From assembly GCA_033961575.1 (NCBI GenBank), contig CM066732.1, forward strand, positions 52,481,001-52,545,000: a stretch of DNA of 64,000 nucleotides, read 5' to 3'. How positions within the stretch are numbered: position 1 is the stretch's first letter; every line of letters starts with the position of its first letter. The notes under the pieces were generated by a model that ran no database searches, had not been told where the DNA came from, and worked only from the letters and a program-made list of their open reading frames with translations. The DNA is from Aselliscus stoliczkanus. Its lineage: Eukaryota > Chordata > Mammalia > Chiroptera > Hipposideridae. Positions 9,688 to 19,984 of the stretch are shown here, one piece after another. Both the position numbers and the translations under genes were made by a program.

Positions 9688-11640
9688 CACAGGTAAATAA
9701 CAAGCAACTACCGCATGTCAGGCTCTCTTCTAAACACTTGACATATAACAGTGGGTAAAACAGACCAAAATATTTCTGCCTCCCTGGAGCTTACATTTTA
9801 CTGGACAAAACATAAATACTAAACATAATCGGAAAATCACATAGAGAATGAGAAAGTCAGCAGTGTGATGGGATCGGAGATTCTGACAGAAGATTGAAAC
9901 TTCAAATAGGCGGTCAGGTCAAGGCGCCACTGAGAAGGTGAGATGGGAAGGACGCGAGAGCAGGAGCCGTGGGCCTGACACCCGGGAGGAGGGGTTCCAG
10001 GCAGGGGAACAGTCATTGCAGAGGCCCTGGGTGGGGACCAGCAGGGAGGCTAGCCCGGTGATGTTGAGAATAGCAGGGAAAGAGGTGAGAGAAGTGGTGG
10101 GGGGCAGACTGCAAGGCCCCTGAGGGCCACTGGGAGGATTGGGGGTTCTACAGTGTGGGAAATGGGACGTCACTGAAGGTTTGCAAGCAGAGGCAAGAAA
10201 TGATCTGACTCACATTTGTAAAGAGCCCCTCGGACTGCTATGCTCAGAAGAGACTCTTGGAGTGAGGGAGGGTCCGGGAGAGAAGCAGGGAGCCTGTTAC
10301 TGAAAGACCATCGAAATAGCCCAGGAGTGAGGTGTTGGTGGGTGATAGAAAGGTTGGAGAGGAAGTGGTGCCAACTGGCTGGGATCTGGATATATTATCA
10401 ACAGGCAGCCGGAAGGATCGAATATGGGATGTGAAATAGAGACGTCAAGAATGATTCCAAGAGTTTTGGCCTGAGTAACTAGAAGTATTGAGTTGACAGC
10501 CACTGAGATGGGGAAGAATGGGAGGGGCAGCTGTGTGGGGGGCGGAGTTCAGTCGGAGATGAGATGGGTTAAGGTGTCTGTTGGGCCTATCTGATAGGCT
10601 GCGCTGCTGGTCACAAATGGTTTCTATATTCCCCATTTCAGTGAGGTCAGGGCTGACCACAGGACTTGATTTGGCCAATGAAATGTGAGCAGAAGTTCTA
10701 AGAACCAGGCTATGGCCTGCCAAGTTTTCTGCTCTCCCTTGCACTGTGATCAGCCATGTTCCAGATAGGAGCTGCTCTGCCAGCCTGCGTCCTGGAGTGC
10801 TGATGACGCAGGGTAGAACATGGGGGAATACGAGCATCAGTGAGGAATAAACCTTTTTGTGATATGCCGCTGGGATTGAGGTCATTGTCAGCAAGGCCTA
10901 ATGGAGTCTCTCCTGGATACAGCATCCTCGTGGGAATGTCACGTAGGCAGCTGAGTAGACTTGTCTTGAATTTAAGAGAGAAGTCCAGGCTGGAGATACA
11001 AATTGAGAAGTCACTGGCATATATTGATAGATGGTATTTGAAGCCATAAGATTGGGTGAAACCAGGGAAAACAGATAAGAAAAGGGAGCCAAGAACTGAG
11101 CCTTGATGCCTTCAGCATTCAGAGGGGGTGAGAGAAGGATGAATAAGAAAACACGACTAAATAGCAATGAACATGATGAAGGAGGAGGAGTATGGTGTGC
11201 TGAGAGACAAGAGGTTCAAGTTTACCAAAGAGGAGGGGCAATGACTGTGACTGATGCTGCCGACAACTCAACCAAGACGATGGCTCACCATCAGCCACTG
11301 GGCTGGGCCACTTGGAAGTCACTGTTGATAACCAATGATGATTTTGGCGGAGTGATGGGGACAAAAGTCAGACTGGGTTTGGTTTAGGAGAAAAGAGAGG
11401 GGAAAGAATGTAGACAGCGAACACAGACGACTCGACGAGGGGCTGCATGCGGAGGTGACAAGAGTGATGCGGTGTCGCTGAGTAGTAAACAGGTCCAGGC
11501 ATCATTTTAAGTGGGGAGAAGTAACAGCAGTGGTTGTGTGCTTTGGGGAAAGGCCAAGCAGAAAGGGAAATTTTGACGCAGCAGGAGACAGAGGGGAGGG
11601 TTTCTGGTGATGTGGTTAGAGACGCAGGAAGAGGTAGGAG
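9648..11640 (-). mobile_element. Long L2 LINE with broken reverse-transcriptase ORF
   Basis: About 1.65 kb of inverted L2 (CR1 clade) remains once an inserted element is excluded. Read on the minus strand, the 10297-10503 frame contains TQAKTLGIILDVSISHP, the L2 ORF2 block after the RT fingers and palm. Nucleotides 11010-11021 encode Tyr-Ala-Ser-Asp where active L2 has Tyr-Ala-Asp-Asp, so the catalytic motif is lost. The GVPQGSVLG-type block near 11090 is frameshifted. The 3' region and the TGAA-type tail are at 9647-9780. The 5' limit near 11640 is uncertain. A dead, old copy. Confidence 0.85.
10596..10930 (+). mobile_element. LTR-like repeat inserted in the L2
   Basis: This block interrupts the L2 between the parts matching its RT C-terminal and palm coding regions. 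It has the order TTGGCCAATGAAATGTGAGC, GATCAGCCATGTTCCAGATA, GAGGAATAAACCTTTTTGTG and GATATGCCGCTGGGATTGAGG. A mammalian LTR-like repeat family (MaLR-type by resemblance) shows this order, with a poly(A) signal near its end. The family name is not certain. Confidence 0.6.
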
Positions 11641-12335
11641 TTCGTGCACAACCGGAGGGCGTGGCTTCATGCAGGGCCCAGGGGCTTCTTCTGGGGTCGC
11701 AGGTGGGATGGCAGAGCATATGGACATTGAGGCTTTTACATCCTACATTCAGAGGGCCACCCATGCTGTCTGGTCCAGTTCCATTACTTTTCAGCCACTT
11801 CCTCGTACTCTAATAATAGTGTTCCAGTGAAGTCGGGTCAGCCCGTGATTTTATTTCCCTTCAATCTCAGACTGGACTCAAAGCTCCTCTGCTTCACTCC
11901 CCAGCCAGGCTCAAGCTGCTCAGAGAGGAGAAAGGAGCATGGTCCAGATCTAAGATTTGTCTCCGTCTAGTCTGGGGCACAGGAAGGAGGGTGATAGTAG
12001 GTATTCTCTCCCTCAGGCACCTGCTGGTACATGGCAGTTGGGGAGAGGCCCTGGTCAGGCCTGGTCTGTCTGAAGCTGTGGATCCCAGAGCTGGGTTCGG
12101 CTTTCCCCTGGCCTCTGGATGTGCGCGGGTCTCCCTCAAAAAAGCTGCAACATCTCCCCTTCCCCCTGTCCCTAGAGCCACTCTCAGCCCCTGCTCTGGG
12201 TCAGGCATTCCATCGCTTGGCCCACCATTTACCAGCCTTCTTTCCATTCGGGTAGCTTCGTGCTCTGCCAGGGTTTTTATCCACAACTCCTAGATCCGGG
12301 GAGCCCTGGACTCCCTATCCTCTCTGCTTTGTTTT
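11640..12335. other. Noncoding DNA, no feature recognised
   Basis: No gene or clear repeat is recognised. The 130- and 100-codon frames on opposite strands at 11894-12293 overlap almost fully and match nothing I know. Confidence 0.35.
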
Positions 12336-12339
12336 TGTC

Positions 12340-12530
12340 CATAGTCCTAATCACCCTCTGACTGTACTTTATTTATTGTCTGACTCCCCAACTAGGTTGT
12401 AAAATCCATGAGAGCATGAAATTTGTCTGGCTCACTGTGAAATACCCTGGGCACCAGAATACCTACCACCTGGTTGATGCTCAATAAATAGTTGAAAATG
12501 AATGAACAAATGAATGAAGTAGGAATTGCA
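12340..12530 (+). mobile_element. L2 LINE 3' end
   Basis: Standard L2 tail in order: TAATCACCCTCTGACTGTAC, a TTTATTTATTGTC segment, TGTAAAATCCATGAGAGCA, then GGTTGATGCTCAATAAATAG and a TGAATGAACAAATGAATG tail. Confidence 0.9.
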
Positions 12531-12559
12531 CCCAACTTCTTCCTAAACACATTACAGAG

Positions 12560-13015
12560 TATTATAGTAATGGCCCCAATGAAATATGTCTCCCTGTATT
12601 CTTGACCTTGTAGAGAGCCCCTCGTACCTTAAATCTTGGCCATGTGACTTGCTTTAGCCAATAGAATATTAGCAAGAATGACCCAAATATATGCATGGGG
12701 CTTATCTTCTTTCTTGCTGCTTTTAGAACAGAGCTACCATATTAAATTTAAAAAAAAAAAAGAAAGAAAGGAAGAAAAATCCAGGATAGCTGGCTGGAAA
12801 TTGTGGCTCAGCTAATAGCCAGCACCAATAGCTAAACACATGATGAGGTCATCTTAGGCCACCCAGCCCCAGCCAAGCCACTAGATGACTGCAGCCACAG
12901 GGGAGGATCATATCAAATTGGTGACCTCCAGAATCATAAGCAAATAAATGACTACAGTTTTAAGACACTAAGTTTTAGAGTAGTTTGTTATGCAATGATA
13001 GATGACTGTTACAGC
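12560..13015 (+). mobile_element. LTR-like repeat (MaLR-type by resemblance)
   Basis: The order is GCCATGTGACTTGCTTTAGCC, then CTTTCTTGCTGCTTTTAGAAC, GAGGTCATCTTAGGCC, CCAGCCCCAGCCAAGCCACT, an AAGCAAATAAATGACTACAG poly(A)-like site and AAGACACTAAGTTTTAGAG. This matches a common old mammalian LTR-like repeat, with an A-rich insertion at about 12749-12778. The exact subfamily is not certain. Confidence 0.65.
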
Positions 13016-13019
13016 ACAT

Positions 13020-14930
13020 ACCACTTTGTCCCTTTCATCCTGCTGACCCAAGATATCCCACAAAATGGATTCTCAAACTATATTCCTCTCTTCCTCTCAG
13101 CAGTATTCAAACTCAGAAGCCCAGAGGCTTCAACACAGCCCTTATGCCTCTTTGTGAGCCCCCAACCCCATAAGTCATTGGGGCAGCTGATGCAAATCGT
13201 TTCCCCGAAACCACTCCCATTACCCAAGCTAACCTTTGGAGAAGAGCAGGTTGCTTCAGCTCTCACCCTGCCTGCCGGTGCACAGGAATGAGGGAGGGAG
13301 TTTTCTCCTGGAGCCCTTGGCCAGGGAGCCTGTCAGTCTTTTCCCAGAGAGAGTGAAGGAGGCAGGGGGTGGGGTGGGGCAGTGGTTGCAGCTCCAGCAG
13401 GATGAGCGTCTCCTTGATGAGAATCCTGCAAGACCACTCAGCCCTGTGGCTTCTGAGCCCCCACACAGAGGGCACTGCTGGGTTTTGTGGAGACCTGCCT
13501 TGCATTTTCCAGTCCCTTAGGCCTGTGCTGACCTCTCCCCACAAGCCCGGCAGTACTCACCGGGGCAATCTTCCTCTGGCATCCTGACCCCATGGAATTA
13601 AAAACCTGGCCTGCCACGTTAGCAAGGGTGAGTGGACAGGACCTCAGCCGCTGCCTCAGTCACATGCAACCCTGGCTCCTTGGGCCGCAGGGAAAGTGTA
13701 ATCAGGGTGCACAGAAGTAGGCGTGGCCCCATTTTGCACAGGCCACTGATCCCAGAGCTCTGAAGCCAGGCATCAGGGGCGCCGGCAGGGCCTGCATCTG
13801 AGGCGGTCTCACTTCCACAGCAGAACCCACGGTTCCCACTTCGATCACTTGTGTTGAGTGGGACGTGCCTGGTGGTGGTAAATGTCCTCACAGGGAAACC
13901 TTAAGCCCCTTCCGGGCCTTTTCCCCACAAGAGCTCCCCGTCTGTAAGATGGTTCTGGACCCCACCCCCGGCCCCCCCAGAAATACCTCCAGCTTCCTCC
14001 TGGCCCAGGACCACCCAGGAAGAACGCAGAGGTGTTATTGTTGGCTAACCACACGTCCACTTAAGAACCAGACGCTTCCTATAAAATTCAGAAAGCCTAA
14101 CATCTCCTGAGATTGGACCCTAATCTGCCTTTTCTGGCACAAGGCAACTGGGATTGAGTAGTGGCTTCACCCCGAGTCACCGCAGTCCCCACTACTCCAC
14201 ATTGTGTCACACTCAGCATCAGCTTCTGGAAAACCTAACCTGCAACAGGGGGCTAAATGAGGTTTAGGAAGGGATAACTTTTCCAAGGTCTCCTGACCAG
14301 AAAGAGGCAGAGCCACGGTCTCCTGGCTCTGAGGACAGAGTACTGCTGGAAAATTTCCTCCTACAAATCACTCCAGACCCACTCTCCCTTCCATCGCCAC
14401 AACAGAAAAAAAGATGTATTCATGGGTGTAACAGAAAAGGTATTTGATTGATCTTCTCAAAAGTGGAGCCAAGACAAAGATTTGGGTGCAGGTGGTGCAT
14501 TTGGGAGGCGATCCCAGGAAGCAGGAGTGAAAGAGCAGGTGGAGTGGCACGGCAAAGGAGGAAAAGCCATTATACTGGTGCTGTTCCCACGGGGGCCATG
14601 CGCAGCCCGAGCTGAAGTCCACGAGGACCTCTGAGAAGTGTCCAGACCACCTCCCAGAACTAGCCCCCTGCGGGATGGCTCCTGCCCCCACTATTGGAGG
14701 GTTGCCCCCCAGACAGTAACCGCCCACTCTGGGCTTGGCTTGAACATGGCCCAGGCTGGTTCCGCATTGTCAATGATGCCCTAAGGACAAAAGGTTGAAA
14801 GTTGTGCCCTGCACAGAGGAGCTGACAATGGGTCATGACGATGAAGTGTAACGCTCAAAAGTAAAAGAATTTATAAAAACACAAGTAATGTAGAAGAGAG
14901 AGTGCTTAAACAGAGTGGTGGGAAGAAGAA
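13020..14930. other. Single-copy noncoding DNA
   Basis: A moderately GC-rich stretch of nearly 2 kb. Frames of 60-119 codons occur on both strands with no family resemblance, and I found no convincing splice-site pair. No RNA gene is seen. A diverged MIR-like piece (GGGATAACTTTTCCAAGGTC) lies near 14270-14330. Confidence 0.35.
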
Positions 14931-14934
14931 AGCT

Positions 14935-15178
14935 ACACAAAGGAGGCTGGCTCTGAGCAAAGTTTTGAAGGATGAATAGGAGTTCATCACATCGGTTAGG
15001 CAAAAGGCTAGCCAGAAGGCATGGCTGCGTCGTGTGTTTGGAGGGCTGCAAGTATTTTGGTGTTTTTAGGGCATAGAGATCAGGAGGAGAGGGACCAAGG
15101 ACAACTGGTGAGGGGGAGAGGAGGTAAACCTGAGGTGGTTCTAATACCATTCCAAGTCATTTGAATTTTTGCACAGAG
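14935..15178 (-). mobile_element. L2 LINE fragment, 3' side of an L1 insertion
   Basis: Contains AGTTTTGAAGGATGAATAGG followed by a purine-rich ordered segment typical of the inverted L2 3' coding region. It continues beyond the L1 insertion at about 15885. Confidence 0.6.
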
Positions 15179-15179
15179 G

Positions 15180-15880
15180 AGTTTTTTAAATTTTATTTTT
15201 AAAAATTATCATATAGTAAAATGGACTTTTTTCTTTTGTTACACAGTTCTATGAATTTTAACACATGTATAGAGTCATGTAAACATCATCATAATGAGAT
15301 ACAAAATAGTTCCATAACCTCAAAAATCTCCCTTTATAGTCACATCCTCCGCCCTCCACCCTTCTTACCCCTGGCAACCACTGTCTGTTCTCCATCACTA
15401 TATTTTTGTCTTTTTGCAAATAAATGGAATCATAAACACAAAACCTTTTGAGACTGGCTCACTTCATTCACTCAGCATCATACCTGTAAGACCCATCCAA
15501 GTAGTTGCCTGTATCAATAGTGGGCCCTCCTGTCATTGCTGAGCCGTATGCCATCACATACCTAGTCACGTGTTAGAGGTCATTTGGGTTGTCTGTAGTT
15601 TGCGGTCATTATGAATAGCACTGCTATAAGCATTTGTGTAGGGTCTTCGTGTGAACATAAGTTTTTGTTTCTATAGGGAAAATACCTAGGAGTGGGATGG
15701 CTGTGTCATATGTTAAATGTATGTTTAACTTTTCAAAAAACTTCCAAACTGCTTTTCAGAATGGTTGAACCATTTTGCTCTCTCAGCAACAACGTAGGAG
15801 AGTTCCGGTTGCTCCACATTACCTGAGGTGCTTGGATGTGTTTTTTATGTTGGCCATTCCAAGAGGTGTGCTGTGGTTTG
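15180..15880 (-). mobile_element. L1 LINE 3'-UTR fragment inserted in L2
   Basis: This AT-rich block reads as an inverted L1 3' region. It has GTTCTATGAATTTTAACACA, CCCTGGCAACCACTGTCTG, AATGGAATCATAAACAC, GGCTCACTTCATTCACTCAG, TTCATTATGAATAG-type text and CTAGGAGTGGGATGGCTG. All are landmarks of the old mammalian L1M 3' UTR. It splits the surrounding L2, so it is younger than the L2. Confidence 0.82.
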
Positions 15881-15884
15881 CCCA

Positions 15885-16110
15885 AAGGGTTTCCAGCAAG
15901 GGAGTGACATGATCAAATCTGGGAGAGAAAAATCAAGGCAAGGAAACCAGTTTGGAGAGTGATGCAATAGTACAGACAAGAGACACTGGTGACCTGTCTA
16001 GGTTGGTGGCAGCAGGATGAAGTACAGATGAGAAGAATCAATAGGATTGGGGGTTGAGGAAAGGAGTCTAGGATGACTCATCAAGACCCCAAAGTCCCAC
16101 ACAGAGAGGA
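15885..16110 (-). mobile_element. L2 LINE fragment, 5' side of the L1 insertion
   Basis: Resumes the L2 with CCAGCAAGGGAGTGACATGA, then a GTGATGCAATAGTACAGAC segment and GAGTCTAGGATGACTCATC. These correspond to the L2 region upstream of its 3' UTR. Confidence 0.65.
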
Positions 16111-16780
16111 AGCTGGAATTCCTAGGTGGGTCAGTGGCAGGTGGAGCGCCTCCCTCCCCTGCTGGCTGTGAAGCTCTGTGCAGAGGATCACACCAGCTTA
16201 GCTCATTTTCTCAGGAAAATTTATGTCCCGCTCCATGGCAGGGAGATGCATCTATCTGCCAGCCTGTGCGGGCAGAATCTAAACCTGCCAGCTGTCCGCA
16301 TTCTGGGAGTGACCTATGCTGGTTGCAAACCAAATGCATATGTCCTGACAGTGACTCCAATGAAGAACCCCAAATGGGGAGGAGTTGGCAAGGGAGCAGA
16401 AAACCTCACCAAACAACCTCCTGCCTGGAGGCTAATGAACACCTCTGGTCTAAAGTACTAATGAGCGTGGAAGTTGTTTGCTGACAGTTCCAGTTGTTCT
16501 TAGAACCCCAGATGAAGTGATTGGTTCTGAAGCCTCGGCTACCATAACATAACTTATTTTAGGCTTGCATTTAATATGGGCTTGAGTGGGCTGGGTGCCA
16601 AGGCTCTGGCTTACCCCCGAGAAAGGGACCCCAGAGTCCCCTCACCAGCCCAGTGCCAGGTCCCAGGTTCTGTGTAGAACTGGCTTCCACCTTGGCGAAG
16701 GGATTCCCACAGAATTCTCTAGTTCTGTAGCTTCTGCCCTTCCCTGAGAGCCCCAAAGACTATTCATTACTGCAGAATTT
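16110..16780. other. Noncoding DNA, no feature recognised
   Basis: Two long overlapping plus-strand frames (111 and 116 codons at 16126-16484) match no family I know. One cysteine-rich stretch is compositional. No convincing splice sites flank them. Confidence 0.35.
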
Positions 16781-16784
16781 GTAA

Positions 16785-16930
16785 AGCCTCTTCTTATCCT
16801 TGCTTTCATCTGAACCTCACAATAACTCTAGAATTATTATCCACTGAAGGTTCAGAGAGGATAAATGAGTTATCTAAGGTCATGCATCATGTCAGTGGTA
16901 GACTTGGGATCAAACATCAGGCTGGAGGCC
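16785..16930 (-). mobile_element. MIR SINE
   Basis: Inverted MIR with CTGAACCTCACAATAACTCT, TTATTATCCACTGAAGG, GAGTTATCTAAGGTCATGCA and TGGTAGACTTGGGATCAAAC in the right order. Confidence 0.8.
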
Positions 16931-17184
16931 GCCAGGAAGGGGCCCTTTCACACGCACGTAACCAGAGATCTAGCCCTTCTTAACTCACAGGACTCGCTGT
17001 CCGAGCTGGGAGCCTAGCGCTGCAGCAAGCCAGGGCAGGAGCTACTTGGAAGCTGAAGGACTCCTGGACCCATCAGGTCATGCCCACAGGTGAATATCTG
17101 TGCCACCTCTGCAGACAATCAGCCTTGGGTCCTGGGACACGGAAAGAGCCTGAAATGGGAGAAAAGAGCTGAACCTGGGGATGG

Positions 17185-17285
17185 GGGGTCACAAAACCTG
17201 AGTTTAAGGCCCAACTCCACCCCCTGCTAGCTATGTGACTGGACTAGTCACTCACCATCCTTCTGTGAATACCAAGTAGCTTTAA
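17185..17285 (+). mobile_element. MIR SINE fragment
   Basis: Contains CCAACTCCACCCCCTGCTAG followed by CTATGTGACTGGACTAGTCA and TCACCATCCTTCTGTGAA, the MIR core. Confidence 0.7.
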
Positions 17286-17499
17286 AAATGGCAGGCGGTG
17301 GGGGGGCGTTTATAATAATGCCTTCCAGGAGTGCCATCCAGCAAATGCTCATAATAAAACATAAATGGGAAATAACTGTTGTAGACTCTGTGGCCATTTA
17401 TGTACAAGCATTTTCTGTGAGCTCCTACGATGAGCCAGGCCTGTGCTCAGTGCAGAAACCAGCCTCGAGCTGCTGTCTTTTCTGACTCTGAGTTTGAAA

Positions 17500-17830
17500 A
17501 GGCAGAGGCCAAAGCTTTCATGACACATATTGCTGAACTCCAGGAATTAAAGACCACCCCAGCAAAGGTCAATTGGTTAAATTTATTAGCCATTAGAAGA
17601 GGAATCTCCACTTGGCAATTAAGTTTGCAAATTCTGTACAACCTGATAGCATCTATATCTCCAAATTGATGTGTTCTTTTTCATGCAATAATCAATTAGT
17701 GAGTGTTTCAGTTGCTTAATTAGCTCTGCATGTAAATTAATCTCTGCGTATTGAAATTGCAAACCCAGCCCTGTAATGTTGGCTTGTTTCTGAGATAAAT
17801 CAAATGACTGGAGGCCAGCAAAGATTCTCA
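17500..17830. promoter_or_regulatory. Candidate conserved enhancer, AT-rich and homeobox-site-rich
   Basis: This 330-bp block is AT-rich but not simple and resembles no repeat I know. It contains TAATTA at 17717-17722, AATCAATTAGTGAG nearby, TAAATTAATC, and several ATTAG or CAATTGG elements. It is flanked by an MIR fragment and GC-richer single-copy DNA. This composition is typical of developmental enhancers, but conservation cannot be tested here. Confidence 0.4.
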
Positions 17831-17834
17831 GTTT

Positions 17835-18285
17835 CGCAAGTCACCCAAAGCCAGCAGGTTCCTTCGGCCACCCTCGCTTGGGCTCAGGGTAGCCAGGGTA
17901 GCCCTGTGTACCCATGGACAGGGCTCCGTGTGAGTTCTTATGTCTGCTCTTAGGCACAGCTGCCTGGTGGCTGATCAAATTCCTGGAGTCATGTAGGTTT
18001 CCTGCCAGAGTCTTGAAATTACTGAGGAATAAAAGACGTGTTCCCCAGTCCCCGGGGCAGAAGTGAGAGCTGGAGGGGAAATCCATCCCATTTCATTAAG
18101 ACTGATGGGAGGGCACAGAAAGGGCAAATTTATGACTAGTTCTCACTCCTCGACCCAAGGAAAATTCCAGTTCCTCCAGAAAGCCTCCTCTGACGACACC
18201 AGACCTCAGCACCCAGTCCCTTCTCCACTTCCCCGAGGCCACACCCCGGTTCTTACCTGTCCCACACTGTGTTGTGGGCTCATGG
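17835..18285. other. Noncoding DNA, no feature recognised
   Basis: Single-copy sequence of mixed composition. No gene or repeat is recognised. Confidence 0.35.
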
Positions 18286-18289
18286 CACA

Positions 18290-18470
18290 GACACATGCTG
18301 TGAAATCAGGCAGACATGGGTTCAGACCCTGACTCTGCTACCTACTAGCTGTGTGGCCTTGGGCAAGTCAAATGCTCTCCACCCATGTAAAGTGATAGTA
18401 ATAATTCCACCTCCTCACTCAGCCCAAGCGAGACCCAAAGAGAATAGCAATGTGAAAAATGTTGCTTAAA
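18290..18470 (+). mobile_element. MIR SINE
   Basis: A good match to the MIR order: GACATGGGTTCAGACCCTGA, CTCTGCTACCTACTAGCTGT, GTGGCCTTGGGCAAGTCAAA and the 3' AAGTGATAGTAATAATTCCA. Confidence 0.88.
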
Positions 18471-18474
18471 TGCT

Positions 18475-19120
18475 AACGTACGTTATAATCTGTATGCAAG
18501 CATTGGTTATTTTTGCTGTCCGTGTTGTTTCCTCACATTGTTTTAAAGGGGAGGCTGAGTTGTCACTTCCCTCTCGGGTGCCCACGATGCCCAGCCCAGC
18601 GGTCTGCAGCACAGCGGAGCACTCAGCCAGGCACAGGCAGACACCACCCGGCCGTGGCCAGCCTTCCTTGGAAGTCTGCTGTGTGGTCCTTGAACTCTCA
18701 CTTGGTTTCCTATATTTTGAGAAATTTAAGGGGAGTGAAATGCTATCTCTGGAGGCTCCAGATTCTGGGGACAATGTAGACAGGCCAGGGAGACCCACTG
18801 CCACCTAACCAGACCCCGCCTGCCTGTGTCACTGCCTTGCACACATGGCTGAGAAAACAGGAAATGGAGATCTGGCCTTCCCCACCCAGCGCAGCTCGGA
18901 GAAAATCCACTTTGGGTCCACAACCATCGTATCAGTCACCCACAGGATCCGGACCCCAGAGGCCCATGGACTCTGTCCTGAGCCTCCCAGGGACTCTGGG
19001 GGCGGGGGGAGGAAAGGGGATTCTAGGAGTCCTTCACCAAGCAGCGCTCAAGGCCCACCCCCAGAACTCTGCCCAAGTCACGGGGATTAGGTTTACGGAG
19101 GAGGGGTCTGCCACCCAATG
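18475..19120. other. Noncoding DNA, no feature recognised
   Basis: Frames of 112 codons exist on both strands at 18466-18808, almost exactly overlapping, which is expected in stop-poor GC-rich DNA. No gene is supported. Confidence 0.35.
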
Positions 19121-19124
19121 GGAA

Positions 19125-19218
19125 GGAGAGCTCCCTGAGGACAGGCCCTTCTGGCCTGGAACACTCAGCACAACTTTGGGAACATAGTAAGCACTCAGGA
19201 AAACTTACAAGAATGGAA
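19125..19218 (+). mobile_element. L2 LINE 3'-end fragment
   Basis: Contains CTCCCTGAGGACAGGCCCTT and GGAACATAGTAAGCACTCAG, the L2 tail signature. A SINE cluster interrupts it, and AAGGAATAAGTAAACCC-type text continues on the far side near 19725. Confidence 0.55.
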
Positions 19219-19371
19219 GGGGAGGAGCCAGCTGAGTGGCTCCGTTGGTTAAGAGCTCACTCAAGAGTGCGAGCTGAGCTCTGAGCAACAGCAGTTCGAT
19301 GCCCAGCCCGAGCTGAGCTGCCGCTGAGCTGCCAACAGGTGGCAGGATGGCTCAGCTAAAAAAAAAAAAAT
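19219..19371 (+). mobile_element. tRNA-headed SINE, second body type (copy A)
   Basis: About 150 bp. The head is followed by GAGCTCACTCAAGAGTGCGA, GCTGAGCTCTGAGCAACAGC and AGTTCGATGCCCAGCCC, then CTGCCAACAGGTGGCAGG and GATGGCTCAGC before the A tail. AGAATGGAAGGGG lies at its 5' side and again after copy C (19692), outside the whole cluster. The CCAACAGGTGGCAG segment (19332-19345) resembles a CTCF core. Confidence 0.88.
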
Positions 19372-19424
19372 TACTGCAAGTAATTAGATGCATAGAAATC
19401 ACTATAGCAAAGATATGTATCTTT

Positions 19425-19573
19425 GGGCCGGCCGAGTGCTCAGTTGGTTAAGAGCTCACTCAAGAATGCGAGCTGAGCTCTGAGCAACAGCTGTTCGAGG
19501 CCAGCCCGAGCTGAGTTGCCGTTGAGCTGCCAACAGGTGGCAGGATGGCTCAGCTAAAAAAAAAAAAAAAAAG
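19425..19573 (+). mobile_element. tRNA-headed SINE, second body type (copy B)
   Basis: Same family as copy A, with GGGCCGGCCGAGTGCTCAG at the start and the same GGCAGGATGGCTCAGC end and A tail. Flanks AAAGATATGTATCTTT and AAAGACATATATTTT look like a diverged target-site duplication. The CTCF-like core is at 19530-19543. Confidence 0.88.
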
Positions 19574-19585
19574 ACATATATTTTG

Positions 19586-19690
19586 GGCCGGCCGAGTCGC
19601 GTGGTGGTTAAGCGCTGGCTTGGGAAGCCAGCGGCCCCAGTTCGGTCCCACATGTGAGGGCCAGTGACACTGCCCTGAAAAAAAAAAAAA
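19586..19690 (+). mobile_element. tRNA-headed SINE, short form (copy C)
   Basis: GGGCCGGCCGAGTCGCGTGG head, CGCTGGCTTGGGAAGCCAGC hairpin, GTTCGGTCCCACATGTGAGG and a CCAGTGACACTGCCCTGAA end with an A tail. Its 3' flank is AGAATGGAAGGGG, which pairs with the 5' flank of copy A rather than with its own 5' flank. Confidence 0.88.
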
Positions 19691-19876
19691 TAGAATGGAA
19701 GGGGATGAGGAAATGAACATCAATAAAGGAATAAGTAAACCCAGGAACACATAAGAATAAAGGCATTCATGAATAAACAGACGAGGAGACAGAAATGAAA
19801 GAATGAAGAAAGAAACGGATTTTAATGAGCAAACAAATGACTGAGGGAATGGTGCCAGTCAAGAATGGAGAGCCCA
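19691..19876. other. A-rich noncoding DNA, probable L2 tail remnant
   Basis: Scattered AATGAA and GAATAAA text is consistent with a degraded L2 TGAA tail continuing from 19125-19218. No gene. Confidence 0.4.
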
Positions 19877-19984
19877 GGGCCGGCCGAGTGGCGCAGTGGT
19901 TAAGAGCTGGCTTGGGAAGCCAGCGGCCCCAGTTCGGGTCCCACATATGAGGGCCAGTGACACTGCCCTCAAAAAAAAAAAAAA
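19877..19984 (+). mobile_element. tRNA-headed SINE, short form, perfect duplication
   Basis: Complete copy with GGGCCGGCCGAGTGGCGCAG, a clean A box and B box and an A tail. The 17-bp target-site duplication AAGAATGGAGAGCCCAG is identical on both sides, which suggests a recent insertion. Confidence 0.94.
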
